Made by a program: the position numbers and the translations under genes. From Chloranthus sessilifolius (lineage: Eukaryota; Streptophyta; Magnoliopsida; Chloranthales; Chloranthaceae): 64,000 bases of DNA. Under the pieces are notes generated by a model. The model did not search any database, was not told the origin of the DNA, and saw only the letters and a program-made list of their open reading frames with translations. Shown here one piece after another: positions 49,860 to 62,838 of this stretch. The stretch spans positions 15,327,501 to 15,391,500 of the forward strand of contig CM037596.1 in NCBI GenBank assembly GCA_021018995.1, written 5' to 3'. Each line of letters opens with the position of its first letter. The first letter of the stretch is position 1.

Positions 49860-50488
49860 TCATACACTTCTTCCACTTTTACTCTTTCTTACTCCTTAGA
49901 ATTCTCTTTTAATCAATAAACTCAGAGTGAAAAATTATGTGGTGCATTGGTAAGCAAAGTGTCTGAACCTTTGACACTTAGGACAATCAGAACACCTATC
50001 TGTCCTGATTTTCAAAAATCGTAGAAGGTGCCGGTGCGTGAGAGGAACATAATTCTCAATAAGTCGCTCCCTCATGTCTTCCCATCGTGTGATGGACTTA
50101 CGATTAGCTAACTCGCGTAGAAGCTCAACATTAGTCCAATAAGTTTTGGCACTACCATTCAACTTTGTTTCCATTAACTTAACTTTGTACTCATTCGGTA
50201 TGCCATACCAAAATACTCTTCCACACTAGACAATCACTCCACGAAGGTTTTAGGGTTCGTCGTACCCTCAAAATCTGGGACCTCATTTCGAATAGATTTT
50301 AGAAACCTATCGGCAGGATCGTACTCGGGTTCACGATGATGAGGGTATCCCTTAACTCTAATCTCATCACGACTTTTGAGACATTGCCAAGAATTTGGTG
50401 TATAGCGGCTCTTATTATTAATTGCACACATTTGGGCTTTGATGTCCCTAAGGGCATCGACAATCTCACTCATGCTCATGATAAACAC
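49860..50488 (-). pseudogene. Gypsy gag of the minus-strand derivative
   Basis: MSMSEIVDALRDIKAQMCAI, then YPHHREPEYDPADRFLKSIR and VPDFEGTTNPKTFVEW, then AKTYWTNVELLRELANR and ITRWEDMRERLIENYVPLTH are gag segments. The zinc knuckle CPKCQRFRHFAYQC keeps all four ligands (C-C-H-C). Frameshifts separate the parts. Downstream (about 49600-49830) a frame with STPESL/SAPEPL repeats replaces the pol genes. Confidence 0.75.
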
Positions 50489-50661
50489 GACTTACTATAT
50501 GGGTTTTAAATGACATGCAAATATGGACCAACAATGGATGATGAATTTTATCAACTAGTAGATGTGCATACTGATGAACAAAATGAAATAAAATGTAAAG
50601 AAAATTAAAATGTCACACAATATGTCCTAACCTAGAAAACCTAAGTCTCTGATACCAAAAC

Positions 50662-51546
50662 TGGCGTGGGATGGGAACCCTAAATTGCGTGAATATAATT
50701 TTTATGCGATTTGTCGAAATTAAATAAAATTAATTCAAAATTAATCCCAAAACTATCACGATACCTTTGGGTTCGTAGAATTCTTATAGGTAAATCATGT
50801 AAAATCCGGATAGGATGTCTAATCCGATGTGTAAGTACCATTAGATTTAAGACGAGATCGGGCCTAGAGATAGAACTCTAGCTTTTTCAGGCTTGGGCGT
50901 TTGTCTTCGATCTAATGTAGGTTCGCGGGCTCAAACTAGGGTTGTGGAAATAGGTTTTATAATAGGCTTATGATTTGGTTTTAGGTTATGGTTTCGAAAA
51001 AGGCTTTGGCTCTGATGGATTTAGGGTTTAGCAAAGGTTTAGGGTTTTGGGATCGAGATCAATAGATTGAGATTTAGAAAACAAGTAGGGATCAATAAGG
51101 TAAAAGATTCAAATAAAATAATGATAGATAATAGAAAAGATAAAATAGCTTTTGGGAATCACTCCCTTGGCCTCACACCAAACCCATCTCAGGCAGAAAA
51201 ATATTCAAGCATAAAAACATTCAAATATTCAATAATCTAAATTAAAAGTGTTCACAAGCCTTTTTGTATAGGCCACCAATAATTAATTCGAAATAAACAA
51301 GTCCTAAAAGAAATAAAACTAAAAAGGCAAGTTTTTTGGCAAAAATAGGAAGTCCGTCGCTGGACGTCATCGTTGACGGCGCACTGCTGCGTTATGACAG
51401 CGCGTTGCGGCACTGTTCTCTTAGCGGTTTCAGTTTCCTTTTTTCCCTTGAAGTTGCGGTACTCGGGCTTCCTCCATGTTTCTTCCGACGTCGGTAGAAC
51501 TGATATGATTCGAATCTAATGTCCATGTATGTGGCGTCACCCGTCA
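50662..51546 (-). repeat. 5' LTR of the minus-strand Gypsy derivative
   Basis: Read on the minus strand it starts TGACGGGTGACGCCACATAC and ends CCCACGCCA, followed by a primer site like TGGTATCAGAG at 50657-50647. Confidence 0.88.
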
Positions 51547-53165
51547 CTTTTATATAAGCCGACACCTACACTAAAGAAGATCCTGTACTTTTTCTATAAG
51601 TCAAATGTGTTTTATCAGATGTATTTATCAGGATTATGCACTTTTTCTACACTCATTCTTGATTCATAGGTTTAATTGCATTTTCAGTTTTGGACCTCGA
51701 CCTGTTATCCACTTTTGGACTTGACCTGGATCTGTTAAAAAAATGATGTACCTATATATTGTGTAGCAAACAGGTACCAGGTTGGGTTCGGGTCAGGTTT
51801 CGGCTAACTTGAATACAACTTATTTAAATAACAAATTAATATTTTCAACCTGGCTTATTAGATGGAACATTAATATCTCAGTTTAATGATGTTCTCTTTT
51901 TTATTTTAGGCAAAAAATTTCGATTTGAAGCTCACCTCAAACGGACTACTAGGGGACGGGGACACTTGGCAGGAGAGGCGAAGCAAATTTATTTATTTTG
52001 TTCTTTCATTTTGAAAATGGGTCATGGGGTCCTTAGATTGTTAAACTCTTTTTTTTTCTTCTTCTTTTTGTTTGAATAAAAGAATTGGACATGCAAAGTT
52101 TAAAATGTTTGACTGATTTGAAAGGTTAGATCATAGGTTCAGATGCAATCTTTTGGGCATCCTTTTTTTTTTATTAATGACATTGAATAATTTATATTTG
52201 AGTTGAATGGATGTGTTGAAATATGAGATTATTTTTTTTTTCTTTATATAATTTTTTTTTAAGCATTAAAAAAAAATCATTAAAAAAAACATTAAAATAA
52301 TTGCATTAAAAAAAGCATTAAAAAAATTACATTAAAAAAAATATTTTAAAAATTGCATTAAAAAAAACATAAAAAAATTGTATTAAAAAAAAATTGTATT
52401 AAAAATCATTGACGTAATTTTTTTTTTTTTTAAATTGCATAAAAAAATCACTGCCAAAAATAGTTGTGCTTTTTCTATGACTGTTGAAAGCAGTCGTTGT
52501 TGAAGTTCATAAATCACTGTCATGTACAGTAGTAAAAAAAAATTACTATTTTATTTATAATTGGTTAGGGCAGTGATTTTTTGACAAAAAACTATTGTCA
52601 AAGACTGATTTTTTTGGCCTTTTCATGTAGTGAATGGGTTTTGGTCTGGTTCGGATCGATTTGGTTTGCGTGGTTTTCGGATCAGGTTCTAGTTTCGGGC
52701 CAAAGCTTGCATCTCTACCTTGGAGACTTGAATATGTTACTTTTAGAGATTGCATTTCTAATATCCTAGCTGTAGACCTATTTAAAAAAAAAAAAAAAAA
52801 AATCTAGCTGTAGTAGAATGGAAATTAACCCCTCCCCTCATCACACCATCAAATATATTCTTCCGTACTCCATTTATTAAAATTTAAAAAGGGAAAAGGG
52901 GGCTTGTGGATCCCCGATCCTGAATCCTTCAACAGAAAACAATGGGAACCAACTTCTTTGCACCTCATCAACTGCAGGTATGCTAATTATAATTTTAATA
53001 TATCACTTACGTTCTTCAATAAATTTGTCTAGGGTTAGGCTCGCTCCTTTGAAAAACATAACAACATGGTTATAACCTATGAGCTTCCTGATAGGTCTAT
53101 ACCGAACTGTAATAGATTATTAGAGCATTGTCTCCGCAAGAAATAGCGGCTTGTAACTCCTTTCG
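51547..53165. other. Unassigned; A-rich degenerate repeat at 52240-52440
   Basis: 52240-52440 is a degenerate array of CATTAAAAAAATTG-like units. A GTCAAAGACTG/CACTGCC region to 52634 ends TTTTCATGTAGTG, resembling a CACTA terminus, but no matching left end was found. An ATG at about 52942 with a GTATG donor-like site is not enough to call a gene. Confidence 0.4.
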
Positions 53166-53169
53166 GTTG

Positions 53170-53400
53170 ATAGCCAGTGGTTTGGGAGTTGATATTAGGT
53201 GCATTGGTCAAGCCTATTTCCCCACTTGTATTTGATCATTACCAAGCTCAAACTTCTCAATCCCTCGTGTCCCTTTTCATAGCTTCTCTACAGGTCTTTA
53301 TTGGTCTTCCTCCTTTCCTACTATCTTGTGCTTGAAGCATCTCATCCCCTTGTACAACGTCTGCTTTTAACCTCTGATTAACATGTCCAAATGTAACCCC
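53170..53400 (-). pseudogene. RTE-type LINE ORF2 C-terminal fragment
   Basis: Read on the minus strand, broken frames give HVNQRLKADVVQGDEMLQAQ and KGGRPIKTCREAMKRDTRD. This resembles the G-H-V...RRGRPKxTWxExxKxDL block near the end of plant RTE ORF2. The frame is interrupted and neither end of the element is present. Confidence 0.55.
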
Positions 53401-53779
53401 CGCTTTTATTTTGTGATCTTATATTCACAGCTGCTAGTGCCTAACACCAAAACCCATCCTTTAATAAAATAAAAGTGAAGGTTTTTTCTAATTTGAATTT
53501 GAAAGTGTCAAAGAGTGGATAGAATCCACACTTCAAAGGAAACTGGATCCTATGGGATACAGAATTTCCATCTTTATATAGAAAAAGAAAAAAAATAATA
53601 ATAATAAAAATTCGCTCAAAAATCTTAGCCCAGGACTCTTTCTCTCTCTAGACCTCTTGAAGAAAAAGAAAGCAAAAGATGATGAACAAAAGTTAAAAAC
53701 TCAAGACGGGGAGCAAACCTTCACTCGCGATGTTAGAACCCAAGGTGGAGGATTTTTTTAGAGTATTTTATAGCTTTAG

Positions 53780-53985
53780 CTTATTCTTACAAAAAATTTA
53801 AAAAAATGAAAAAATTCATGATGTAGCTTTTCAAACAATGCATCCATGAGCTCTTTAAGACCTTCGTCAGCACCATAGCAACTGGTTGAAGGCTCCCAAA
53901 TAATTTCTTAGATCTTTTCCAAAGCCTCTTTAGGTGGTTGCAATAGACGATACCCAGGGCACTTATGACTAGATCATAATTTGTC
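53780..53985 (-). pseudogene. Unidentified coding-like relic
   Basis: One minus-strand frame reads CPGYRLLQPPKEALEKI, a TAA, then EIIWEPSTSCYGADEGLKEL, then MDALFEKLHHEF. The composition is protein-like and more convincing than the overlapping longer open frame. I do not recognise the family. The in-frame stop marks it as broken if it is real. Confidence 0.35.
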
Positions 53986-54285
53986 CATACAGCCAAGAAA
54001 CAACAAATTTATTGTATCTGAACCATAATTGGAGTATTAGTCTCCAAAGTCTTCCTTGCAAGCCTGAAAACCTCTTCGTCTGGTTTTTTGCAAGTAAAAG
54101 CAAGTAAAAATTTAAAAAAAAAGAGGGAGTCCCTCCTTACCCAACCCTCTGTCTTCACAAAAAAACAAAGTTATAATAAATAAATAAATAAATAAAGAAG
54201 AACAAGAAGACAACTTCTCTCTGTTGAGGGAAAAAAAAAAAAAAAGACTCCTTCCTCAACCATTTTCTGTAACCAAAATGAAAAG

Positions 54286-54358
<73 letters not shown>

Positions 54359-54832
54359 TGGTATGTATCACTTTACATATAGGGAGAAGAATGGTCTTCT
54401 TCTTCATTGCTTCTCTCCAATTATAGATTAAAAAAAAAAAGAAAAAAGGAAAACCTTGCGGGCCACTTTGGGCCGACTGTCCAGCACCGGCAATGAACGG
54501 TCAATAATTAAATCGGCACCGTCCGAACTCCAGAGACTCAGCCGACCGACCAGCATCATCCACCGTCGAATATGGTGCGGTCAATCATGCGAGATCACTA
54601 TAGCACTCTTCAAGGAGCGCCTATTCTATGGAGGATGGTTGCATGTGCAATCACCTTTGGCTCAGGTTCCATGTATTTGGTTTGCAATGAAGGTTCATGA
54701 AACCCCTCTCTTTACCATTAGATAGGGATATGTATATATTTTATTATTTTGGGACTGTAGGCCCATATAAGAAAATTAACAGGAATAGACCCATCATAAA
54801 ATGGGATGATATTTAGATCTAACAGTTCAGAT
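53986..54832. other. Unassigned, with a 68-bp (AT)n at 54288-54355
   Basis: The AT microsatellite makes spurious Tyr-Ile frames. The GC-richer patch at 54460-54600 (CCGACTGTCCAGCACCGGC, CCGACCGACCAGC) has an open frame, but I see no domain. Confidence 0.6.
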
Positions 54833-57617
54833 TGTGCGATAGGACCCGGAAAATAAATTTAGTGATTAGTACTCATCAACCATGAATTTAGCAGAACTTT
54901 GACTTATCGATAAGGTACCCTATAGGTAAAATTAGAGGTTGGGTCCAGTGACCTACCCCTACTTATTTTATATTTATTTTCAATCCGATGGATCGGATTG
55001 GACAAATTAAACTCCTAAGTCATATTTTAATTAATTGATATTATAATATAAAGTTTAAAACTATAGAACATACGTATTTTTAACTTTAAAAATCACACAA
55101 ACGTTATTTGAAGAAACTGGAATGTGTCTTAAAGTTTTTTAGCGTTCCAGACGTGATAGCATAGTCCGTTTAGCTGTATGGTTAATCATTTATGGCATAA
55201 AAGCTAATACATCTTATTTATAAGTATAAAATATTTATAAACTTAAGTTAAAATTAAATAGTAGATATTTTTCAATATTGACATTTATTTAAAATGAATT
55301 AAGACTTAAAATTGATGTTTTTCAGTTTTGCGGATGCATTGGCACAGTCCATTTGCATACCTGATATATCAAAAACTTAAAATTAATTAATAGAAATTAT
55401 AATATAAGGTTTTTTAATAACCTTTAAACCTATGAAAACTTAATTATATATATTTATCATATGATAGACTTATTTTGATCATGATCAACCCCTATTTTAA
55501 GGTTTTGACGTGTTCTGAACGCAATGGCGCTATCCGTTTGACTTAATAACTTACAAATTAGCGACAATCAAATAATTTCTTACTATAATAATCTAATTAT
55601 TACATATTTAATATTTCTTTTCATCCCAATGCCTGATTTCCGCAAATCAAGATGCTATCTTAGGGTTCTTGAGTCATTCGGATACAATGGTAGTATTCGT
55701 AGACTCATTTAACCCTTCAAACTTCTATTATTAAAATAACATATTCTTTTATACCATGGCATACGGTCGATAAGCTAAGTTACGATATGATGAAATGTAA
55801 GAATAAGATTCAAGATGAATTAAGCTTATACGAAACTATGGTACGGATCAAAATTAAGTAAAATAAAGACGACGTACAAAAATTATTTTCAGTTGGTAAG
55901 AAATTGAGTTATTTAACGGTTTATATCGAATATCGAGTCCATTTAGTAGAATGTTTGCATCCGGTGATGTATTAAGAGGACCGTAGCCTTCGATAATTAG
56001 TAGGGGGTTCGCTTCTGGTGATTAGTAGGAGATTCGTCTTTGATGATTAGTAGAGGGTCTGTGGCCTACGGTGATATAGTAGGATATTCGCATCCGGTGA
56101 TATGAGTTGGCCAACTATCGGCGGTAGGTATTCTCGTCTTACTATACATAGTCTTAGGCTATTATCTATGTGCCTAAGTTATTTTAAATTTATGATTTAA
56201 ACTGAGTACAATGGATATGTTATGGTATTAAGAATAAGGATGATAATCTAAGCTAATTTAAGAATATTAACGGAACCTAAGTTGTGAACCTAAAGATATA
56301 ATCGAGGGATCTAAGCCGCAGATAAGCTAAAATAAGATAAGTCAAGATAAGCCTCGGGACCTAAGCCGTAGAAGAGATAAGATAAGTTATAATAAGCCAC
56401 ATGAATTAAGTCGTAGGCGAGATAAACTAAGATATAATGCAAAAGTGAGTTGTGTAAATGAAGAAATTCTAAGACGTTATAAGTAAATTATAAATTTAAC
56501 AATAAGAATAAGTCATGTCACGTTCTACCCATGGTGTAGTTACCATCACGGGTTTTTCACAAGACCTAATCGAGTCATCCGATCTGAAAGTTTCCTCTAT
56601 ACGTAATGGGATGTATAGAATTGCTTCCACGTGAAAGGATGTGGCTATCTAGTTGAGTAGTGCCTATAACTCTTACTGCATTATTATGCATCAGATGTAT
56701 TATGAAAATGGTATCTATTTTGAACTACGGTTAGCTTGATCCCGATTTGGGTACATAGGCAGCCAAAATGGTACAGCCACATGCTTATGAATTCAATATA
56801 TATTTTATGGATAGACTTTATATATTATATGAGTATTGAATCATTTTATTAGTAATATTTTCTGAAAATTATTGTCAGATGTGATAGACACTATAAGCTT
56901 TTCATATCCAGGTAAAATAATACGACTTACATTTGAAACACGAAAAGCTTAAGGTTAAACACATGTATTGAGATATGATAGTTGAAAACCAATGTTAAGT
57001 CTAAACTTGATCTATGGAGTACGCTAAGCACCCCTACTGAGCACCATGGTAAATTTGCTCACCCTTCGACTTTATGTCGACAGATTCTACCAATCAAGAT
57101 CCGGAGGGCTACGAGGAAGATTTCGTAGAAGAGGGTACTATTGATGAGAATCTCGAAGACTATTTCCCAAGTGTCTGATTTCTTTGTAAGTATGGTTGAA
57201 TATTTTATTTGAGTTTATCGTAACTACTATATTTTGTATATTCATAGTTTTAATTTGTAAAGCTTTTTCAATACAGGAGATTACTCTTATTGGAATTGAG
57301 AGCCAAATCGTCATTTAGTTTCACTCCTAGTGAGTATCTCGAGAGACATAGTAAATAAAGACTTTATTTTTTCACTATTTAAATTATATTTAATAGTGGC
57401 GTTGGATCGCTTATTATCATGACATACGGCTGTCATGAGCGATTTAGTTATCAATTTCTTATCGTTGGAATACATGAGTTGTTTAATAGTTATGGCTTTT
57501 GATTAAAAAAATAAAAATTGGCCACCTTTTTCATGTATCGTTATAATTATTGTTGCCTCACAATCATGATTACTTGAGATTCCCAGTTATGCTTGAAAGA
57601 GATTTTGGGTCGTTACA
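54833..57617. repeat. Possible long LTR (about 2.8 kb)
   Basis: It starts TGTGCGATAGGACCCGGAAA and ends TTTTGGGTCGTTACA, close to the TGTAACGACCC.../...GGGTCGTTACA ends of some plant Gypsy LTRs. The interior is noncoding, with TTTGCTCACCCTTCGAC near 57055 and GGTGATTAGTAGG-type short repeats at 55950-56110. The flanks (CAGAT, TCAAA) are not a convincing TSD. Confidence 0.4.
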
Positions 57618-58466
57618 TCAAACCACCTTAAACGACATTCTGTAATTTATATTTTCATTTATATGACCCACTCTCAAATTTCCTGAACTTTATTTTTTCT
57701 TGTAAATTTCCTTTATAGGAGTACAGGTCAATCATGCACCCCCAAACAAGTTAAAAGCTAATATTTACAAACCTAGAAGCTTCTGAATCTCTGCAACTCT
57801 CCTCAGGTTGACTGATTTAACAGGCCAACGTTGACTAATGCACGACCACTAGAGCATGAGTTGAGGCACCTATTACCAGCTTAGTGTTGTGACATCTTTT
57901 TATTAAAATTGATTATTATACAAAGAAGTAGCCTGTCTAGGACTTTTGATCACCTTGGTCATACCTGTGATTCATTAAAGTGTGGTTACAAACATCATAA
58001 CCTTTGGTCATTTGGTCCAATCCAAGTCATCCAAGTCATCCAATCAGTTATGGTTCGAACCAAAGTTTGTTTTTTAGTTTGCTTTCAAACACATATTCAT
58101 GATAATAATTCGCCACCATCAAGCAATCCTGCTTTGCTAGGGTAGGATGGCTTTCAAAGTGTTTAATTTTATGATATAAAATAAATCGTTAACAAAATAA
58201 ACGCAATTGGACACTTTGTGGGCTACAAAACTTGACACCTTTAAGGTCTTAGGTCCAAATCCTCTCTCTATGCTTTTAAAATTTCGCTCTAAAAACAATA
58301 AAATTTTGTTTTCTTTGATCAGAATCTTGCTTGTGGTCGAATTTTAACGGTTGAACAATTAATTAAAAGAGGGAAAAGAATATAAAACTGTTGTCTGATG
58401 TGCTTGGAAATGGAGGAGTCGGCTAGTCATCTATTTTTGTATTTTGGGTGGCTAGAGACCTTTGAC
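57618..58466. other. Unassigned
   Basis: No gene or element boundary is visible. CCAAGTCATCCAA occurs as a short tandem at 58021-58044. Confidence 0.4.
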
Positions 58467-59469
58467 GTTGTTAAGAATATTAATATTAGTGTTATATATG
58501 TGGGGTATGAAGAGTGACAATGGGTGTGCATGTAGCATTTTTTATATAGCTTAATATAATTGCTAGTGAGAGAATTAATCTCACTAGGCCTTCTCTCACG
58601 TTCTCTCTCATCTCTCTTCTCTTCAAACTTTAAACCTAAACCTAATACCATTCAACCTTCAAAACCCTAATATCATTAATCCTAATTCTCTTCTTGGCAT
58701 CAGAGTAAAAGATTGAAACCCTGGTTGTCCATTCTTATTGCTAACGTCATGCGCTGACGTCACGATGCTAGGCTGACGGCAGCTGCTCAAAACCCATCAG
58801 AGAGGAGGGGGTTTTGATAGGAATTTTATTTACGACTTTTTTTCTGCAACAAGGGTGTTTGGGGCCTCTAAAGTTGGTTATCGAGACCCATCTTCTTCAT
58901 CATGTTAGAGCCTCTGGTCTCTGGTTCTTAGTACTTGTAACTTCCATGGCTTTGGAAATTGAAGAAGCTACTTCTGGGTGATTTTATTTTATTTCCTCAT
59001 TATTGTTGGACAACTATTGCTTCCTCTTGTTGAATGGATTAAAATTTTGCCCCCTTTTTTGTCTCTTTTTTACATTTTTTCTTCATCTCGCTTGGGCTGC
59101 CCTTTATTGAAATGCATTTATGAATGTTGATTAGGTCTGCACACTATCTTTGCATATGAAATTTATGATCCTCTCTTATTTTTTGATGCCCTCTTTCAAG
59201 TTTTCAATGCCTTGCCCCTCTTCTACCTATCAGATTTGCATTAAACCAATTTTCATGTGCTGAAATATTTTTTATTTATCCCATTTATTGTTGTTACTTC
59301 ATTACCCATTGCTGGAATCAGTTTTTCCTCTTCTATTTTTCCCTCTTTATTGCAGTAACTGAGGGTTATAAGAATATGGGTGGTGAAAATCTCCCCATAA
59401 CTATCCCCTCAATAAAATTAAATTTTGAAAATATTTAGAATAGAAGCGAGCCATCACTTTCTATGTTCA

Positions 59470-60305
59470 GGGTGGTATGAAGATTAGGTTGTTGACTGAG
59501 ACTATCCCTCGACCTAGCACTAGTTCTAGTGATGTTGGGAAATGGGATGCCAGCAATGCTATTATTCTTGGTTGCTTTAGAACTCTATGGACTCTTCAAT
59601 CTACAGAACCTTCATATTTTATACTTCTACTGCCAAGCTCTGGAGTAATTAAGCTAGCAGAGACTTTCACCCCTTCTGATCATGCTACACAGATCTACCA
59701 ACTCAAATAGATGATCTAAGAATGTAAACAAGGGGATTCTACTATGGGGGGATACTATAGTTCACTTCAGAGTAAGTGTGAAGAGCTAAGTCAAGGCTCT
59801 TTCTGAGTTTGGTGAAGAGGTTGCTGCCAAGTTAGCGAAGCGACATGAACGCGATCAGATTTACAAATTCCTTGGGAGCTTCATTATGACTATGAGTATA
59901 CATGCACACAGATTCTCACTATGAGACCTCTTCCTTCACTGAGCACTGTCTTTGGGATACTCTTTACCAAGGAGCATCGTCATCATATTAGGCCTACCAC
60001 TACTCTAATCTCTTCTACTCATCAGGAGCGTACAACCTTTACATCATATACTTGCCCCTGTTGGCAAGGGAAGGGGGAGCGATAGAGGAGGCAGACGTGG
60101 TCGAGGAGGTCACTCTTCCCTCACATGTTCTCATTATGGTCTTACGAGACATGACCGGGATCACTATTATCGTCTTCATGACTATCCAGAGGGATATCGA
60201 CCGAGATATTCTACATTTGTGCACACTGCTGCTTGTAATACTCCAGAGGGCTCTGCTGGTGATTTAAGTTCCCTTCGATCCCGGGTGGAAGAGTTATTTC
60301 AGTAA
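59470..60305 (+). pseudogene. Old Copia gag
   Basis: GKWDASNAIILGCFRTLW (59520-59590) looks like the W-x-NAI-L region of Copia GAG. At 60070-60210 an Arg/Gly-rich stretch precedes CSHYGLTRHDRDHYYRLHDY, a decayed CX2C...H...C zinc knuckle in which two Cys are Tyr. Confidence 0.6.
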
Positions 60306-60404
60306 TATGAGCTTCGTGCCTCACAGCCCTCCACCACATATCACCTAGAGACTTCCACTTCTGATCCACTAGGCCACTTCCGATTCATTAGCATTCACTG
60401 CGAC

Positions 60405-60935
60405 TACTACTACTCCCAGTTGGGTCGTTGACTCAGGAGCCACTGATCTCATGACAGGTGAGTCTCAGGGGTACTCTCTATATTCTCCTTCTCCTAGTCA
60501 GGTTTGCATAGCTGATGGTTCTTATACTCCCATTCTAGGAGTTGAGACCATTCCCTTATCCTCCTCTTTATCTCTTTCTCATGTTTTACATGTTTCTCAC
60601 TTCTCCACTAATCTTCTTTCAGTTTGTAGCATTGTGAAGAAACTTAACTATTGTGTTACTTTTTATCCTACTTACATGTGTTTCAAGTGCTTACTATAAG
60701 GAGGATTGTTGGTAGAGGCATTGAGAAGGGTGGACTGTACTATCTACATACTGACTTTATTACACCTACTGCTGTTGTTGCTGATGGACATGTTGTCCCT
60801 GCTTTTTTTTTCCTTTTCTGTTAGTGTTAGCTTAAATATTATATTATTGTGGCATGCCAAACTTAGACATGTCTGGTTCAGACCTTATAGACTTTACTTT
60901 CCAGTTTTAAATCTATTTGTACTTTAATTAAGTAT
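60405..60935 (+). pseudogene. Old Copia protease and GAG-pre-integrase
   Basis: SWVVDSGATDLMTGESQGYS (about 60418-60470) keeps the D-S-G-A active site. VLHVSHFSTNLLSVCSIVKK follows. After a frameshift, LLWHAKLRHVWF near 60845 is a decayed HxRLGH block. Confidence 0.75.
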
Positions 60936-61014
60936 CACAGTGATGTCTGTAAGCTCTTAAAACATACTAGACATTCTTATCCCTCACATATGCATAAATC
61001 CGATGTTCCTTTTC

Positions 61015-61690
61015 ATATTGTTCACTTCGATGTGTGGGGTCTCTCTCTAATTACTTATATTGATGGTTTTCATTCTTACGTCACTTTTATTGATAATTGT
61101 ACTAGGTGTACATGGTTGTATTTATTGAAAAATAAGAGTGAAGTCTTTTCTAAGTTTTAAAAATTTCATGCCTTCGTCAAAAACTCAATAAGGTGGTAGT
61201 GTGAAAATTCTGAGGTCTGATAATGGGGGAGAGTATATGTCACAATTCATTTGCTAATTACTTTAAAATGCATGACATTATTCATCAATTTTCTTGTCCA
61301 TATACCCCGCAACAAATGATGTTGTTGCGCATAAGAACATGCATCTTTTGGGATTGACTCGTTGCTTACTTCGTAGTATGTATGTAACAAAACCTTATTG
61401 GTCTTTGGCAATACTTACTGCATGCTTCTTTATAAATCGCACCTCATCTAAGGCGTTGGTGGGTCATACTCTATATTATACTCTTAGACCTACAGATCTT
61501 CTTTTTTATGTTGAGCCTCATGTGTTTGAATGTACTTATTTTACCCAGGACTTTCGTCCTGCTCGTCATAAATTAGATGGCAAAGCTATTAGATATCTTT
61601 GTTGGGTACTCTGCTGTTTCCAAAGGGTATCGTTGCTATGATCCCCATACTCATCAGTTTTATACTTCCATGAATGTTAACTTTTTTTAG
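61015..61690 (+). pseudogene. Old Copia integrase
   Basis: VHFDVWGLS (first Asp), SYVTFIDNCTRCTWLYLLKN, and LRSDNGGEY-like sequence around 61210-61235 in shifted frames. LTRCLLRSMYVTKPYWSLAI and INRTSSKALVGHTLYY follow. The core is broken by several frameshifts. Confidence 0.75.
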
Positions 61691-62099
61691 GATGTTTTCT
61701 ATTTTACTGAGGATCATCATACTTCTACCCCTACCCCTCATCTCCCTTTCCATGCACTTCAGGATCTTCCAGCTCCTCAACAACAGAAGGGGGTGCTTAC
61801 TTATTTTCGACGCAGGTGGCGTGGTCTAACTATAGAAGTCTCTCCTCCTTCATTCTCTGCAGTGGTGACTCCAGCTCCTGTAAGTATCCTTGATCTAGCT
61901 CTTGTTTCTTCCTCATCTTCTACTAATGATTTAGATCTTTCTATAGCTACCAGGAAAGGGGTTCGCGATTGGGTAATCCCTTATCATATTGCCAATTTTA
62001 TTTGTTATCAAGACTTCTCTCCCATATATCAGACCTTTCTCTCTACTATTGACTCTAAGACTATCCGCAGGACTATTCGTCATGCCCTTGATCATCCCT

Positions 62100-62830
62100 T
62101 CTAGCGAGATGCCATAGTGGAGGAGATGGATGCCTTACAGGCTAATCATACATGGGACATGATTCCCCTTCACTGAGAGAAGAAAACTGTTGGCTGCAAA
62201 TGAGTCTTCACTGTGAAGCACAATCTGGATGGCATTGTTTATCTGTATAAACCTCGACTTATTGCAAAAGGGTTTACTCAAACTCATGGGATCGATTATG
62301 AGGCTACCTTTGCTCCTGTAGCCAAGTTGACTTTTGTTTGTGTTTTCTTAGCTATATTTGCCATGCAGGGATAGCCTCTTTATCAGCTCGATGTTAAGAA
62401 TGCGTTTCTTCATGGTGATCTTCTTGAGGAAGTCTATACAGATTCCCCTCCTGGCTTCCTGCTTTAGGGAGAGACTACGCATGTTTGCCGACTTGGTAAA
62501 TCTATTTATGGGTTGAAGTAGTCACTCAAGGCATGATTTTACCGCTTTAGTAGTGTTGTTGTTGATTTTGGGTTCCAAAGATATCACTCGGATTATATAG
62601 TTTTCATTCACTCTAGTCCTTTTGGTCGTGTTATTCTTTTAGTTTATGTGAATGACATTATTCTTACTGGTGATGATCATGCCTTTATCTGTTGGACTAA
62701 GAGTGAATTTTACAGAATATTTGAAATCAAAGACTTGGGATACCTCCAGTATTTCCTTGGGTTAGAAATTACTAGATCTCATAAAGGGTTATTTGTCTCT
62801 TAGAGAAAGTATGCCATAGACTTGTTGCGT
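62100..62830 (+). pseudogene. Old Copia reverse transcriptase
   Basis: [68 protein letters not shown] and HSDYIVFIHS are present. The catalytic box reads LLVYVNDIILTG: Asn replaces the first catalytic Asp of YVDD. Many in-frame TAG codons replace CAG (for example after IYGLK and after FLL). Confidence 0.85.
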
Positions 62831-62838
62831 GATATTGT

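Larger units (their letters stand above)
48528..51546 (-). mobile_element. Minus-strand Gypsy deletion derivative
   Basis: The 5' LTR (51546 down to 50662, starting TGACGGGTGACGCC) and a truncated 3' LTR (48954 down to 48528) belong to the same family as 10731-17364. Only about 1.7 kb lies between them, against 4.7 kb in the full element. It keeps gag and a chromodomain-like end but lacks protease, RT, RNase H and the integrase core. The left LTR breaks off at TTTTAGTAATCAC against another LTR fragment. Confidence 0.85.

Noticed and set aside
52440..52634. CACTA element ending TTTTCATGTAGTG
   Set aside because: No matching CACTAC left end or 3-bp duplication was found.
52942..52985. ATG with a short frame followed by CAG|GTATGC, like a first exon
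   Set aside because: There is no second exon in phase and no recognisable protein, and it is too short to support.
54171..54407. Tyr/Ile alternating frame resembling a membrane segment
   Set aside because: It is the translation of an (AT)n microsatellite. The same applies to frames at 17639-17977.
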